Below, one piece after another: positions 27,169 to 35,643 of a DNA stretch of 64,000 nucleotides (positions are counted from its first letter, which is position 1; the number at the start of each line of letters is the position of its first letter). Source of the DNA: Mycolicibacterium sp. CR10 (GTDB lineage Bacteria > Actinomycetota > Actinomycetes > Mycobacteriales > Mycobacteriaceae). Below the pieces are notes generated by a model. The model did not search any database, was not told where the DNA came from, and saw only the letters and a list, made by a program, of their open reading frames with translations. The position numbers were made by a program, and so were the translations under genes. Location of the stretch: the NCBI RefSeq assembly GCF_005222675.1, contig NZ_STGE01000004.1:62001-126000 (forward strand), given 5' to 3'.

Positions 27169-28089
27169 TCAATCGAGCACTGCGGCAGCGACTTCGGTGT
27201 CGGTCACCAGCGCAGACACCAGCCCGGACCGCAGGACGGCCCTGGTGGCCGTGATCTTTTCGGTGCCCGCGCAGATGGCGATGACAGTGGGGATGGCACG
27301 CAAGCCGGCCTCGCTGATGCCCATGCGGCGTTCGTCGAGACCGGATACCCGCTTGCCGTGCGCATCCAGCAGCAGGCCGCACGTTTCCGCCCGCACGCCC
27401 GCGTGGTGCAGTGCGGTCGCCTCCTCCTCGGACAGCGACGTGAAGACCTGTGACGCCTCGGGCGTCCAGCCGCCAACGGACACCAGCGCGCACGTCACTC
27501 TGCTTTGGTTCATGAAGGCGTCCTTGATGGGTTGGGTGCTCGCCAAGCTGGCGGCGGTGCGCGCGTCGGCGACGACGTACGGTGCGTACAGCGGCCACGA
27601 CCGGCCGCCGGTGACCTCGGAAACCCGGCGGGTCAGGTCGGCGCCGTTGGACGTGAGCCCGCCCGCGAGGCCGGTCAGCTGGACGACGTCGCATCGGGGA
27701 AGGGCGCTCAGGTACGGCGCAATTCGAGTCATGGTGCGACCGCAGTCGATTCCGATCACGTCCCCCTCGCGCAGGATCGACTGCAGCAGCTCGGCCGTCG
27801 CCTTGGCGACAGCCTCCACCCGGTCGGCGGTGTTCTTCGATTTCGCGGCAATGGCGTAGGCGTGCTGGAGGGAGTAGCGCTTCTGCAGTGCGGTCGACAA
27901 CTCCACGTCGATCGAGTCAGGGTCGTGGATCTTGATCTCGACCATGCCGGATTCGAGAGCTTCCTCGAGTAGCCGGGCGACCTTGAACCGGGACAGACCG
28001 AACTCTTCGGCGATTTCGACGCGGGTGCGTCCTTCCAGGTAGTAGCGGCGAGCGATCACGGCGCGCTGGAACAACTCATCGGGTCCCAT
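27169..28089 (-). CDS. SorC-family sugar-responsive regulator
   Basis: A 306-residue regulator with an N-terminal helix-turn-helix (about residues 18-48, RVEIAEEFGLSRFKVARLL) and a C-terminal sugar-binding domain of the SorC/DeoR-C type (DVIGIDCGRTMTRIAPYL). It likely senses a phosphorylated ketose or polyol and controls its own operon with the SDR and the divergent dehydrogenase-ABC operon. A strong GAGGAGG ribosome site precedes the ATG. The upstream region contains a perfect GCTCATATGAGC palindrome and related half sites. Confidence 0.9.
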   Translation of the reverse strand: MGPDELFQRAVIARRYYLEGRTRVEIAEEFGLSRFKVARLLEEALESGMVEIKIHDPDSIDVELSTALQKRYSLQHAYAIAAKSKNTADRVEAVAKATAELLQSILREGDVIGIDCGRTMTRIAPYLSALPRCDVVQLTGLAGGLTSNGADLTRRVSEVTGGRSWPLYAPYVVADARTAASLASTQPIKDAFMNQSRVTCALVSVGGWTPEASQVFTSLSEEEATALHHAGVRAETCGLLLDAHGKRVSGLDERRMGISEAGLRAIPTVIAICAGTEKITATRAVLRSGLVSALVTDTEVAAAVLD

Positions 28090-28114
28090 CGCGTCCTCCT
28101 CGATCGTCGTACAC

Positions 28115-28126
28115 GCTCATATGAGC
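28115..28126. promoter_or_regulatory. Palindromic operator candidate, SorC intergenic region
   Basis: GCTCATATGAGC is a perfect 12-bp palindrome 26 bases upstream of the SorC ATG. The half site TGAGC recurs at 28143-28147 and 28185-28189, so several copies lie in about 75 bases. Confidence 0.55.
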
Positions 28127-28134
28127 AAGAGACC

Positions 28135-28217
28135 TTGACATGTGAGCATAGCGCAGAGAATGATCCAGATCACAAGCAATCACATGAGCGGTGAAACTCA
28201 CAAACGAGCATGAGTGA
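28135..28217. promoter_or_regulatory. Divergent promoter region with repeated TGAGC half sites
   Basis: This AT-richer stretch contains a TTGACA (28135-28140), TGTGAGCA and CACATGAGCG elements, and the inverted repeat ACTCA (28196-28200)/TGAGT (28211-28215). Clustered half sites between divergent genes suggest a SorC-controlled switch; a -10 for the rightward promoter is not obvious. Confidence 0.4.
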
Positions 28218-28238
28218 ACCACGAGCGGAAGGCAGCTG

Positions 28239-28658
28239 ATGCAGGACGTCGAGTCGGCGAACCTCGCCGGCGCTGTCCTGTCCGGTGAGTCGGATGCGCG
28301 CTCCACCCGCGGACCCGGTGACAGCACCGCCGGGATGGCTGATGGGGTTGGCGACCCGACCGGTGGGTATCTCTTTTTCGTCAGCACACTCAACGCCGCG
28401 CGGATCGGCGACATCGCGGCACGTCTGCTCGGCACCGACCTGGCCGAGCGCGCAGATCCGGGTGTCCGCGACCGGTACCGCCGGTCCCGTCGACCCCGCG
28501 CGCATCGGCGACACCCTCTTGGCCGGCGCCGATCGCCGACGGCATCACTGAAGACGTTGCGCCGCTGTGCATCACGGACGGGCGCCGATTTCACGGACGT
28601 CAGGCGCGCTCTGCTCGGATCGCCGGAGACAGACTCCTACGAAAGGGAAGCGATATGA
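28239..28658 (+). CDS. Unrecognised 139-residue ORF, possibly a frameshifted relic
   Basis: This ORF starts with ATG after GGAAGG and ends in TGA overlapping the ATG of the zinc dehydrogenase (ATGA), two signs of a real coupled gene. The first 80 codons have normal high-GC third positions, but from about 28480 the product becomes Arg-rich with poor codon use, and coding-like sequence appears in other frames (DPARIGDTLLAG, then ADGITEDVAPLC). It may be a gene broken by frameshifts. I do not recognise any family. Apart from it and the operator cluster, the 28090-28654 stretch shows no other feature. Confidence 0.35.
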   Translation: MQDVESANLAGAVLSGESDARSTRGPGDSTAGMADGVGDPTGGYLFFVSTLNAARIGDIAARLLGTDLAERADPGVRDRYRRSRRPRAHRRHPLGRRRSPTASLKTLRRCASRTGADFTDVRRALLGSPETDSYEREAI

Positions 28659-29692
28659 CCGCGACGGTCGAACCGACGCCCACCACCATGCGGGCCAGCG
28701 TCATGACGGGTGTGGGGACCCTGCAGATCGAGGATCGCCCGGTACCCAGGCCCGGCGAGCATGAGGTCCTCGTCGAGGTGGCCGCGGTCGGGGTGTGCGG
28801 ATCGGACGTGCACTACTACCGGCACGGCCGCATCGGTGACTTCGTCGTCGACGCGCCCATGATCCTGGGGCACGAACTCTCCGGGCGGATCGCCGCGGTT
28901 GGCGCCGGTGTCGATCCCGGCCGGGTCGGGCAGCGTGTCGCGGTCGAACCCCAGCATCCGTGTCGGCGATGCACGCAATGCAAGGCCGGCCGGTACAACC
29001 TGTGCCCGCGGATGGAGTTCTACGCCACCCCGCCCATCGACGGCGCGTTCTGCCGCTACGTGCTGATCGACGACGACATGGCCCATGTCGTACCCGACTC
29101 GATCTCCGACGACGCCGCCGCCCTGCTGGAACCGCTGTCGGTGGCGATCACGACGATGCGCAAGGCGCACATTGTGCCCGGGTCGTCGATCCTCATCGCG
29201 GGCGCGGGGCCGATCGGCGTGCTCTGTGCACAGGCGGCGCGCGCCTTCGGGGCCGCCCGGATCGTGGTCACGGATCTGGTTGCGTCCCGCCGGGACAACG
29301 CGTTGCAGTTCGGGGCCACCGAGGTGCTCGACCCGGCCGCCGTGGACGTCTCGGGAATCGAACCGGTCGACGCGTTCGTCGACGCAACCGGGGTGCCCGC
29401 GGCCGTCGTCAGCGGTGTCAAGGCCGTCGGACCGGGTGGGCACGTGGTGCTCGTCGGCATGGGCGCCGACGAGTACGCGCTGCCCGTCAGCCATATCGCG
29501 AATCTGGAGATAAGCCTCACCGGGGTGTTCCGCTACACCGACACCTGGCCGGCCGCAATCCATCTGGTGGCCAGCGGTGCTGTCGACCTCGACGGCATGG
29601 TGACCGGCCGCTACGACCTCGAGCACGTCGGCGAAGCCCTCGACAGTGACTCCGACCCGGCAAGCCTCAAGTCGATCGTGGTGCCCTCATGA
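28655..29692 (+). CDS. Zinc-dependent polyol dehydrogenase (sorbitol/xylitol type)
   Basis: A 345-residue medium-chain dehydrogenase that would oxidise a polyol to a ketose with NAD. Catalytic zinc residues Cys48 (CGSD), His73 and Glu74 (GHE) and the structural zinc cysteines 103, 106, 109 and 117 are present; the Rossmann motif is AGAGPIG. It opens the operon encoding a sugar importer, and its stop overlaps the ABC ATPase start (ATGA). L-threitol, sorbitol and xylitol are all possible substrates. Confidence 0.9.
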   Translation: MTATVEPTPTTMRASVMTGVGTLQIEDRPVPRPGEHEVLVEVAAVGVCGSDVHYYRHGRIGDFVVDAPMILGHELSGRIAAVGAGVDPGRVGQRVAVEPQHPCRRCTQCKAGRYNLCPRMEFYATPPIDGAFCRYVLIDDDMAHVVPDSISDDAAALLEPLSVAITTMRKAHIVPGSSILIAGAGPIGVLCAQAARAFGAARIVVTDLVASRRDNALQFGATEVLDPAAVDVSGIEPVDAFVDATGVPAAVVSGVKAVGPGGHVVLVGMGADEYALPVSHIANLEISLTGVFRYTDTWPAAIHLVASGAVDLDGMVTGRYDLEHVGEALDSDSDPASLKSIVVPS

Positions 29693-31236
29693 GCGCCGCC
29701 ACCACCGGCGCGCTGCTGCACTGCGTCGACATTCACAAGAGTTTCGGCGGGGTGCCGGTGCTCGAGGGCATCAGCCTCGAACTGCAGCCCGGTACCGTTA
29801 CTGCGCTCGCGGGCGAGAACGGGGCGGGCAAGTCGACGTTGATGAAGATCGTCAGCGGGCAGTACAGCGCCGACCACGGCACCGTTTCCGTCGGCGACAC
29901 CACCTTGGCCTCGGGCAACACCAGGGATGCGGTGAGGCACGGCGTCGCCATCGTGCCGCAGGAACTGGCATCGATCGAGGACATGACCGTCTACGAGAAC
30001 CTTTTCGTCGGAAGGGAACTCAAGGTCGGCCCGTTCCTGAACCGGCGGGCGATGATCGACGGGGCGCGCGACGCGTTGGCCGTGTTCGGCGTCGACATCA
30101 ACCCGTCGGCCCGGATGGGCAGCCTTCCGGTCGGCCTCCGCCAGATCGTCGAAATCGTCAAGGCCGCCAGCACCGGCGCTCAGGTGGTGATGCTCGACGA
30201 GCCCACCTCCGCGATCTCCGAACGCGAGGTCGAAGGCCTCTACAAGGTCGTGCGCCAGCTGCGTGAGCACGGCGTCGCGATGGTCTACACCACGCACAAG
30301 ATGGCCGAGATCCGCGCCATCGCCGACCGGGTCGTCGTGCTGCGCGACGGCGGTCTGATCCTCGACGAGCAGATCGCCGACGTCTCCGACGACGACATCG
30401 TCACCGCGATGATCGGACGTGAACTCGACGCGCTGTTCCCGGAGCGGCCGACGCCGGCCACCGAGCCGGTGCTCGAGGTGCGCGACCTTCAGGTCGCGGG
30501 GGCGACCGGACCCGTCTCCTTCACGGTAAACGCGGGCGAGATCGTCGGCCTTGCAGGCCTTGTCGGTGCCGGGCGCACCGAACTGCTCGAGGCGATCTTC
30601 GGGGCGCACGCCAGCACCGCTGGCGAGATCACCGTGCGGGGGAAGGTGGTCAAGCGCAACTATCCTGCCGCGGCCATCACCGCGGGCATGGCGATGGTGC
30701 CCGAAGACCGCAAGCTCTCCGGGGTGGTGCTCTCGATGAGCGTGCTGGACAACGGGACGTTGCCGCGGCTGTCGTCGTTCTCGCTCGCCGGCTGGCTGAA
30801 TGGCAAGGCCCGCAACAAGGCGGTGTCCGAGGTGATGTCCTCGGTGCGGCTACGCAGCCGCGGGCTCGGACAGGAGGTGGGCACGCTCTCCGGAGGCAAC
30901 CAGCAGAAGGTGGTGCTGGCCCGATGGCTCACCGGCGACGTGAACGTACTGCTGCTCGATGAGCCCACCCGGGGGGTCGACGTCGGTGCCCGCAGCGAGA
31001 TCTACCGCATCGTCACGGAATTCGCGGCCCAGGGGATGGCGGTGCTGATGGCGTCGTCGGACATGCCCGAGATCGTCGGGCTGTCCCACCGGGCCTTCGT
31101 GATGCGCGGCGGCACGTTCGTCGGCGAACTCGACCGCGATGCACTCGATCATCCCGAGGTCCAGGAGTCGGTCTTCCGGCTGGCCACTGCCCTGGACGCC
31201 AAACCCACACCCACGACGCAGCAGGAGGCATCATGA
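29689..31236 (+). CDS. Ribose-type ABC importer ATPase, two domains
   Basis: A 515-residue CUT2-family ATPase (RbsA/MglA type). The first domain has Walker A GENGAGKST (42-50) and Walker B VVMLDEPTSAI. The second has the usual degenerate P-loop (GLVGAGRTEL), LSGGNQQKVV and LLLDEPTRGVD. It energises import with the permease and binding protein that follow. Its start and stop both overlap neighbours (ATGA), so translation of the operon is tightly coupled. Confidence 0.94.
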   Translation: MSAATTGALLHCVDIHKSFGGVPVLEGISLELQPGTVTALAGENGAGKSTLMKIVSGQYSADHGTVSVGDTTLASGNTRDAVRHGVAIVPQELASIEDMTVYENLFVGRELKVGPFLNRRAMIDGARDALAVFGVDINPSARMGSLPVGLRQIVEIVKAASTGAQVVMLDEPTSAISEREVEGLYKVVRQLREHGVAMVYTTHKMAEIRAIADRVVVLRDGGLILDEQIADVSDDDIVTAMIGRELDALFPERPTPATEPVLEVRDLQVAGATGPVSFTVNAGEIVGLAGLVGAGRTELLEAIFGAHASTAGEITVRGKVVKRNYPAAAITAGMAMVPEDRKLSGVVLSMSVLDNGTLPRLSSFSLAGWLNGKARNKAVSEVMSSVRLRSRGLGQEVGTLSGGNQQKVVLARWLTGDVNVLLLDEPTRGVDVGARSEIYRIVTEFAAQGMAVLMASSDMPEIVGLSHRAFVMRGGTFVGELDRDALDHPEVQESVFRLATALDAKPTPTTQQEAS

Positions 31237-32273
31237 CAACAGACGTCGATACCAGCCCCCAACCGCCCGGCCCCTCGGCCGCCCCGATCGTGGCGTCGGC
31301 CACCACCGGCGAACCCGTCAGATTGTTCTCCCGGCAATGGTTCTCCGGAATTCTGCTGCGCTACTCGATGGTGATCGTCGTGCTGCTGGTGATCGCCTAT
31401 TTCAGCTACCGCAGCGCGCGGTTCGCCACACCCGACAACCTGGTCACCATCCTGGTGGCTGCGGCACCGTTCGCGCTGATCGCGCTCGGCCAGACACTGG
31501 TGATCCTCACCGGCGGCATCGACCTGTCGGTCGGCAGCGTCATCGCGGTGTCGGCGATGGCGGGGGCGGCGACCGCCAAGGCCAACCCCGGACAGGTCTG
31601 GATGACGGTCCTGGTCGCGATGGCCGTCGGGCTCGCTGTCGGGTGCCTGAACGGATTCCTGGTGTCCCGCATCAACGTTCCACCGTTCATCGCGACGCTG
31701 GGAACGCTGACAGCCGGCTCCGGTGCGGCCTACGTGATCGGTGGCGGCGCGCCCATCAACGGCCTGCCCGCCGAATTCGGGTCGATTGCCAACACCAAGA
31801 TCCTCGGTCTGCAGATCCCGGTACTGCTGATGATCATCGGCATCGTCGGATTGGCGATTGTCATGAAGCGCACCACCTACGGGATGCGCGTCTACGCAGT
31901 CGGCGGCAATCGCAACGCCGCCGAGATCGCCGGCATCAACGCCAAGAACGTCTTGTTCAGCGTGTACGCGATCTCCGGTCTGCTGGCCGGACTGTCGGGC
32001 GTCATGCTCGCCTCGCGCGTTATCTCCGGGCCGCCCAACCTGGGTCAGGGCTACGAACTGGACGCGATCGCCGCCGTCGTGATCGGGGGTGCCAGCCTGA
32101 TGGGCGGACGCGGCAGCATCTGGGGCACCGCGCTGGGCCTGCTCATGATCATGACGCTGAACAACGGCCTGGACATTCTGGTCGTTCCGGCCTACTGGCA
32201 GGACGTCATCAAGGGCGTCCTCATCGTGGCGGCGGTGGCCGTCGACGTGTGGTCTTCGAGGAGGCGCACCTGA
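31233..32273 (+). CDS. Ribose-type ABC importer permease
   Basis: A 346-residue RbsC-like permease with about 8-10 helices, starting after a Pro-rich cytoplasmic tail. The motif GGIDLSVG (about residue 93) and the loop GGNRNAAEIAGIN (about 226) are CUT2 hallmarks that contact the ATPase. ATG overlaps the ATPase stop. It would transport a monosaccharide or polyol. Confidence 0.93.
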   Translation: MTTDVDTSPQPPGPSAAPIVASATTGEPVRLFSRQWFSGILLRYSMVIVVLLVIAYFSYRSARFATPDNLVTILVAAAPFALIALGQTLVILTGGIDLSVGSVIAVSAMAGAATAKANPGQVWMTVLVAMAVGLAVGCLNGFLVSRINVPPFIATLGTLTAGSGAAYVIGGGAPINGLPAEFGSIANTKILGLQIPVLLMIIGIVGLAIVMKRTTYGMRVYAVGGNRNAAEIAGINAKNVLFSVYAISGLLAGLSGVMLASRVISGPPNLGQGYELDAIAAVVIGGASLMGGRGSIWGTALGLLMIMTLNNGLDILVVPAYWQDVIKGVLIVAAVAVDVWSSRRRT

Positions 32274-32360
32274 CTCCAGCCAAGCACCAACCGTGGCAGC
32301 ACTTTTCGTCATCAACCAACCGCGGCGTGGCAACGCTGCCCAACCGGAAGAGAGAAACCA

Positions 32361-33410
32361 ATGAGATTGACCACCAAGATCGCGGCTATGGCCTCGGCAG
32401 GTGTCGTCGGGGCCGCGCTGACCGCCTGCGGCGCGGGTGACACCGAGGCCAACAGCGGCACGACGCGCATCGGTGTCTCGGTGTATGACATGAGCTCGTT
32501 CATCACCGCAGGCAAGGAGGGCATGGAAACCTACGCCGAGGACAACAACATCGAATTGGTCTGGAACTCCGCCAATCTCGACGTGTCGACACAGGCAAAC
32601 CAGGTGGACTCGATGGTCAACCAGGGCGTCGACGCCATCATCGTCGTACCGATCCAGGCGGACTCACTCGGGCCGCAGGTCGCCACCGCCAAGGCGAAGG
32701 GCATTCCGCTGGTCGCGGTCAACGCGGCTCTGAACAACCCCGACGTTGCCGCCAGTGTGCAGCCCGACGATGTCGCCGCGGGCGCTCAGGAGATGCAGAT
32801 GATGGCCGACCACCTCGGTGGCAGGGGCAACATCGTGATCCTGCAGGGCCCGCTGGGGCAGTCCGGCGAGATCGATCGCACGAAGGGCATCGAACAGGTG
32901 CTGGCCAAGTATCCGGACATCAAGGTACTGGCCAAAGACACCGCCAACTGGAAGCGCGACGAGGCCGTCAACAAGATGAAGAACTGGATCTCGGGCTTCG
33001 GACCGCAGATCAACGCCGTCGTCGCCGAGAATGACGACATGGGTCTCGGCGCGTTGCAGGCACTCAAGGAATCGGGCCGCAACGACGTGCCGATCGTCGG
33101 CATCGACGGCATCGAGGACGGCCTGAACGCCGTCAAGAGCGGCGAGTTCATCGGCACGTCGCTGCAGAACGGCACCGTCGAACTGTCGTCCGGACTGGCC
33201 GTCGCCAACGCGCTCGCCAAAAAGGAGCAGGTGAACACCAAACCCCTCTACGTCATGCCCGCCATCACCAAGGAGAACGTCGACGTCGCGATCCAGCACG
33301 TGGTGACCGAGCGCGAGAAGTTCCTCGAGGGTCTGTCGGACCTGACCACCCAGAACCTCAAGTCGGGCGACATCGCCTACGAGGGGATCCCCGGGCAGAC
33401 GCAGCCCTGA
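32361..33410 (+). CDS. Ribose-type ABC substrate-binding lipoprotein
   Basis: A 349-residue periplasmic-binding-protein-like I family protein (RbsB type). A signal peptide ends in lipobox LTAC (Cys23), and the ligand domain contains [13 protein letters not shown] and [10 protein letters not shown]. It lies 87 bases after the permease with its own ribosome site (GAGAGAAACC), consistent with higher expression. It defines the substrate of the island, probably a sugar alcohol. A hairpin follows the stop. Confidence 0.93.
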   Translation: MRLTTKIAAMASAGVVGAALTACGAGDTEANSGTTRIGVSVYDMSSFITAGKEGMETYAEDNNIELVWNSANLDVSTQANQVDSMVNQGVDAIIVVPIQADSLGPQVATAKAKGIPLVAVNAALNNPDVAASVQPDDVAAGAQEMQMMADHLGGRGNIVILQGPLGQSGEIDRTKGIEQVLAKYPDIKVLAKDTANWKRDEAVNKMKNWISGFGPQINAVVAENDDMGLGALQALKESGRNDVPIVGIDGIEDGLNAVKSGEFIGTSLQNGTVELSSGLAVANALAKKEQVNTKPLYVMPAITKENVDVAIQHVVTEREKFLEGLSDLTTQNLKSGDIAYEGIPGQTQP

Positions 33411-33422
33411 CTCAACACCCGC

Positions 33423-33457
33423 ACGAAGGCCGGTCGCAGGCCGCGGCCGGCCTTCGT
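33423..33457 (+). terminator. Hairpin after the ABC importer operon
   Basis: ACGAAGGCCGG (33423-33433) pairs perfectly with CCGGCCTTCGT (33447-33457) around a 13-base loop. There is no U-tract, as is usual for mycobacterial intrinsic terminators. It closes the dehydrogenase-ABC operon. Confidence 0.6.
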
Positions 33458-33507
33458 CGTGTTCGGCGGCGGGAATAGCCACGCGGTGCAGGGTGTTTGG
33501 CACTGTC

Positions 33508-33927
33508 GTGAGCAATGCAGAGCTGAGCCCCACCGACTGGGTTCGCGAACAGACCGAGCGCATCCTGGCGCAGGGCACCACCGACGGCATCGAGGTGCTC
33601 GAGCGCCCGATCGTGCTCTTCACCACGACCGGCGCACAGTCGGGCAAGAAGCGGCTGGTGCCGCTGATGCGGGTGGAGGAGGACGGCCGCTACGCGATGG
33701 TGGCGTCGAAGGGCGGCGACCCGAAGCACCCGAGTTGGTACTTCAACGTCGTGGCCCATCCCGAGGTGACCGTTCAGGACGGCGACAAGGTCACCACCGG
33801 AGTCGCCCGGGAGATCTCCGGCGACGAGCGCGAGCACTGGTGGAAGCTCGCGGTGCAGGCCTACCCGCCGTATGCCGAGTACCAGACCAAGACCGACCGG
33901 CAGATCCCCGTCTTCGTGGTCGAGTAA
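33508..33927 (+). CDS. F420-type nitroreductase-family protein (Ddn-like)
   Basis: A 139-residue split-barrel protein of the deazaflavin-dependent nitroreductase (DUF385) family, which bind F420 and reduce diverse substrates. Family landmarks are TTTGAQSGKKRLVPLM and GGDPKHPSWYFNV. Start chosen is GTG 33508 (MSNAELSP); a GTG at 33493 would add five residues. It sits between the two arms of the sugar island and is probably unrelated to it. Confidence 0.85.
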   Translation: MSNAELSPTDWVREQTERILAQGTTDGIEVLERPIVLFTTTGAQSGKKRLVPLMRVEEDGRYAMVASKGGDPKHPSWYFNVVAHPEVTVQDGDKVTTGVAREISGDEREHWWKLAVQAYPPYAEYQTKTDRQIPVFVVE

Positions 33928-34578
33928 CTAACGGCTCCCGGTCGCCTGCTGGCCGTACCCCGCGAGCATGCGACCGACTTCGGCGATCTCACCGTCGCCC
34001 AGCACGTGGACGGGCGCGCCGCTGGCCATCGCGCGCAGGTGCACGTCGCACACGTACTCGAGGTACGGCACCAGGTTCAGCACCTTCGGCAGCGCCCTGC
34101 CCGCCAGCACGGCCCCGTGGTTACCCATCAGCGCGGCGGTTCGATCGCGTAGCGCCGTGGTCACGTTGTCCGCCAACTGCTGGGTGCCGAAGGTGGCGTA
34201 GGGCGCCACCCGGATCCCGCCGCCGAACAACGCCGTGTAGTAGTGCGACGCCGGAACTTCGTCGACGACCGTCGACAGCGCCGTGGACGCCGGTGCGTGG
34301 GTGTGCACGACGGCGGAGTGCTCGGACGCCCGGTAGACCGCGAGGTGCAGCGCCAGCTCGCTGGACGGTTGAAGCAGCGCCTCGACGACGTGCCCGTCGA
34401 GATCGTGGATCCCGACGTCGCGCGGCGACATCGCCTCGTAGTCAACGCCGCTCGGCGAAATGACGATCAGTTCGTCGACCCTGATCGACACGTTGCCCGC
34501 TGTGCCGACGACGAGTCCCGAGCGGCTGAGGAACTGGCAGGCGTCGACGACCTGGCGGCGTTCGGCTTCCAGTCTCAT
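33928..34578 (-). CDS. Class II aldolase (fuculose/ribulose-phosphate aldolase-like)
   Basis: A 216-residue FucA/AraD-family enzyme. Zinc ligands His92, His94 (HTHAPAST) and His154 (GNHGA) and catalytic Glu74 align closely with the numbering of E. coli FucA (E73, H92, H94, H155), favouring an aldolase that splits a ketose 1-phosphate into DHAP and an aldehyde. It is the last gene of the DeoR-FGGY kinase-dehydrogenase operon; its ATG overlaps the dehydrogenase stop. Confidence 0.88.
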   Translation of the reverse strand: MRLEAERRQVVDACQFLSRSGLVVGTAGNVSIRVDELIVISPSGVDYEAMSPRDVGIHDLDGHVVEALLQPSSELALHLAVYRASEHSAVVHTHAPASTALSTVVDEVPASHYYTALFGGGIRVAPYATFGTQQLADNVTTALRDRTAALMGNHGAVLAGRALPKVLNLVPYLEYVCDVHLRAMASGAPVHVLGDGEIAEVGRMLAGYGQQATGSR

Positions 34579-35612
34579 GGCTCGAGGACGTACTTGGAGC
34601 CGCGTCCTGCAGCCATGTCCTCGAGGCTGGGCACCAGCGCATCCAGCGGCCGGCGTTCGGTCACCAGCATCGATCCGTCGACCTTCCTGCTCGCCAACAA
34701 TTCGACCGCGGTGCGCACATAGTTGGGGGTGTGGTGGAAGACGCCCTTGAGCGTGTACTCCTCGTAGTGCATCGCGCTCGAGTCGACGGAGAATGGGGCG
34801 CCCTTGGGCGTGCCACCGAAGAGCACCGCCGTGGCGCCCGGCCGTAGCGTGCGCACCGTCTGTTCCCACACCTGCGGCAACCCGACCGCTTCGATGCCGA
34901 CGTCGGCGCCGCGCCCGTGCGGGGTGTGTCGCTTGATCAATGCAACCCGCTCCTCGAAGTCCGAAACCTCGGACAGATCAACGGTTTCCACGGCTCCGGC
35001 CAGAAGTGCCTGCTCCAGTCGCCACGGTGACTGGTCGACGGAGATCACGTTGGCGCCGCGTAGCGTGGCCAACCGCACGAACATCAGGCCGATGGGGCCT
35101 GCGCCGTGCACCACCACCGTGTCGCCCAACTCGATGCCGGTCTCGGCCATGCCGTGCACCACGGTCGCCAGCGGCTCGAGCGGGGCGGCGTCGGCGAAGT
35201 CCAGGTCGTCGGGCAGTGTGTAGGTGTTGCGCGCGACGATCGACGCCGGGATCACCAGCTCCTCGGCGAACGCGCCGTTGAGGAATTCCAGGTTCTCGCA
35301 CAGACTCTCGCGGTTGCGGATACAGGCCCAGCAATGGCCGCACGGCACGGTGTTGGCTGCCGTCACGCGATCGCCGACGGCGAACTGGTCGACCCCGTCG
35401 CCGACGGCGGTGACCACTCCGGCGAACTCGTGGCCGAACCGTGCTGGAAGCGTGGGGAACAGCTTGGGGTGTCCACGACGGTAGGACTTCAGGTCGGTCC
35501 CGCACGTCGCGGCGGCCCGCACCTCGACGAGGAGCTCGCCCGGCGCCGGTTCGGTCGACGGCACGTCCTCCAGCCGTAATTCACCGGGGCCGTAGAACAT
35601 TGCCGCTCTCAT
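34575..35612 (-). CDS. Zinc-dependent alcohol/polyol dehydrogenase
   Basis: A 345-residue medium-chain dehydrogenase with catalytic Cys37, His61, Glu62 (GHE) and structural cysteines 91, 94, 97 and 105; Rossmann motif HGAGPIG. It is the second zinc dehydrogenase of the island, sharing only family-level features with the one at 28655, so it may act on a different polyol or stereoisomer. A GAGGAG ribosome site precedes the ATG; its stop overlaps the aldolase start. Confidence 0.9.
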   Translation of the reverse strand: MRAAMFYGPGELRLEDVPSTEPAPGELLVEVRAAATCGTDLKSYRRGHPKLFPTLPARFGHEFAGVVTAVGDGVDQFAVGDRVTAANTVPCGHCWACIRNRESLCENLEFLNGAFAEELVIPASIVARNTYTLPDDLDFADAAPLEPLATVVHGMAETGIELGDTVVVHGAGPIGLMFVRLATLRGANVISVDQSPWRLEQALLAGAVETVDLSEVSDFEERVALIKRHTPHGRGADVGIEAVGLPQVWEQTVRTLRPGATAVLFGGTPKGAPFSVDSSAMHYEEYTLKGVFHHTPNYVRTAVELLASRKVDGSMLVTERRPLDALVPSLEDMAAGRGSKYVLEP

Positions 35613-35643
35613 CGTTGTTCTCCTCGTGTCGTCGTGTGTGCGG

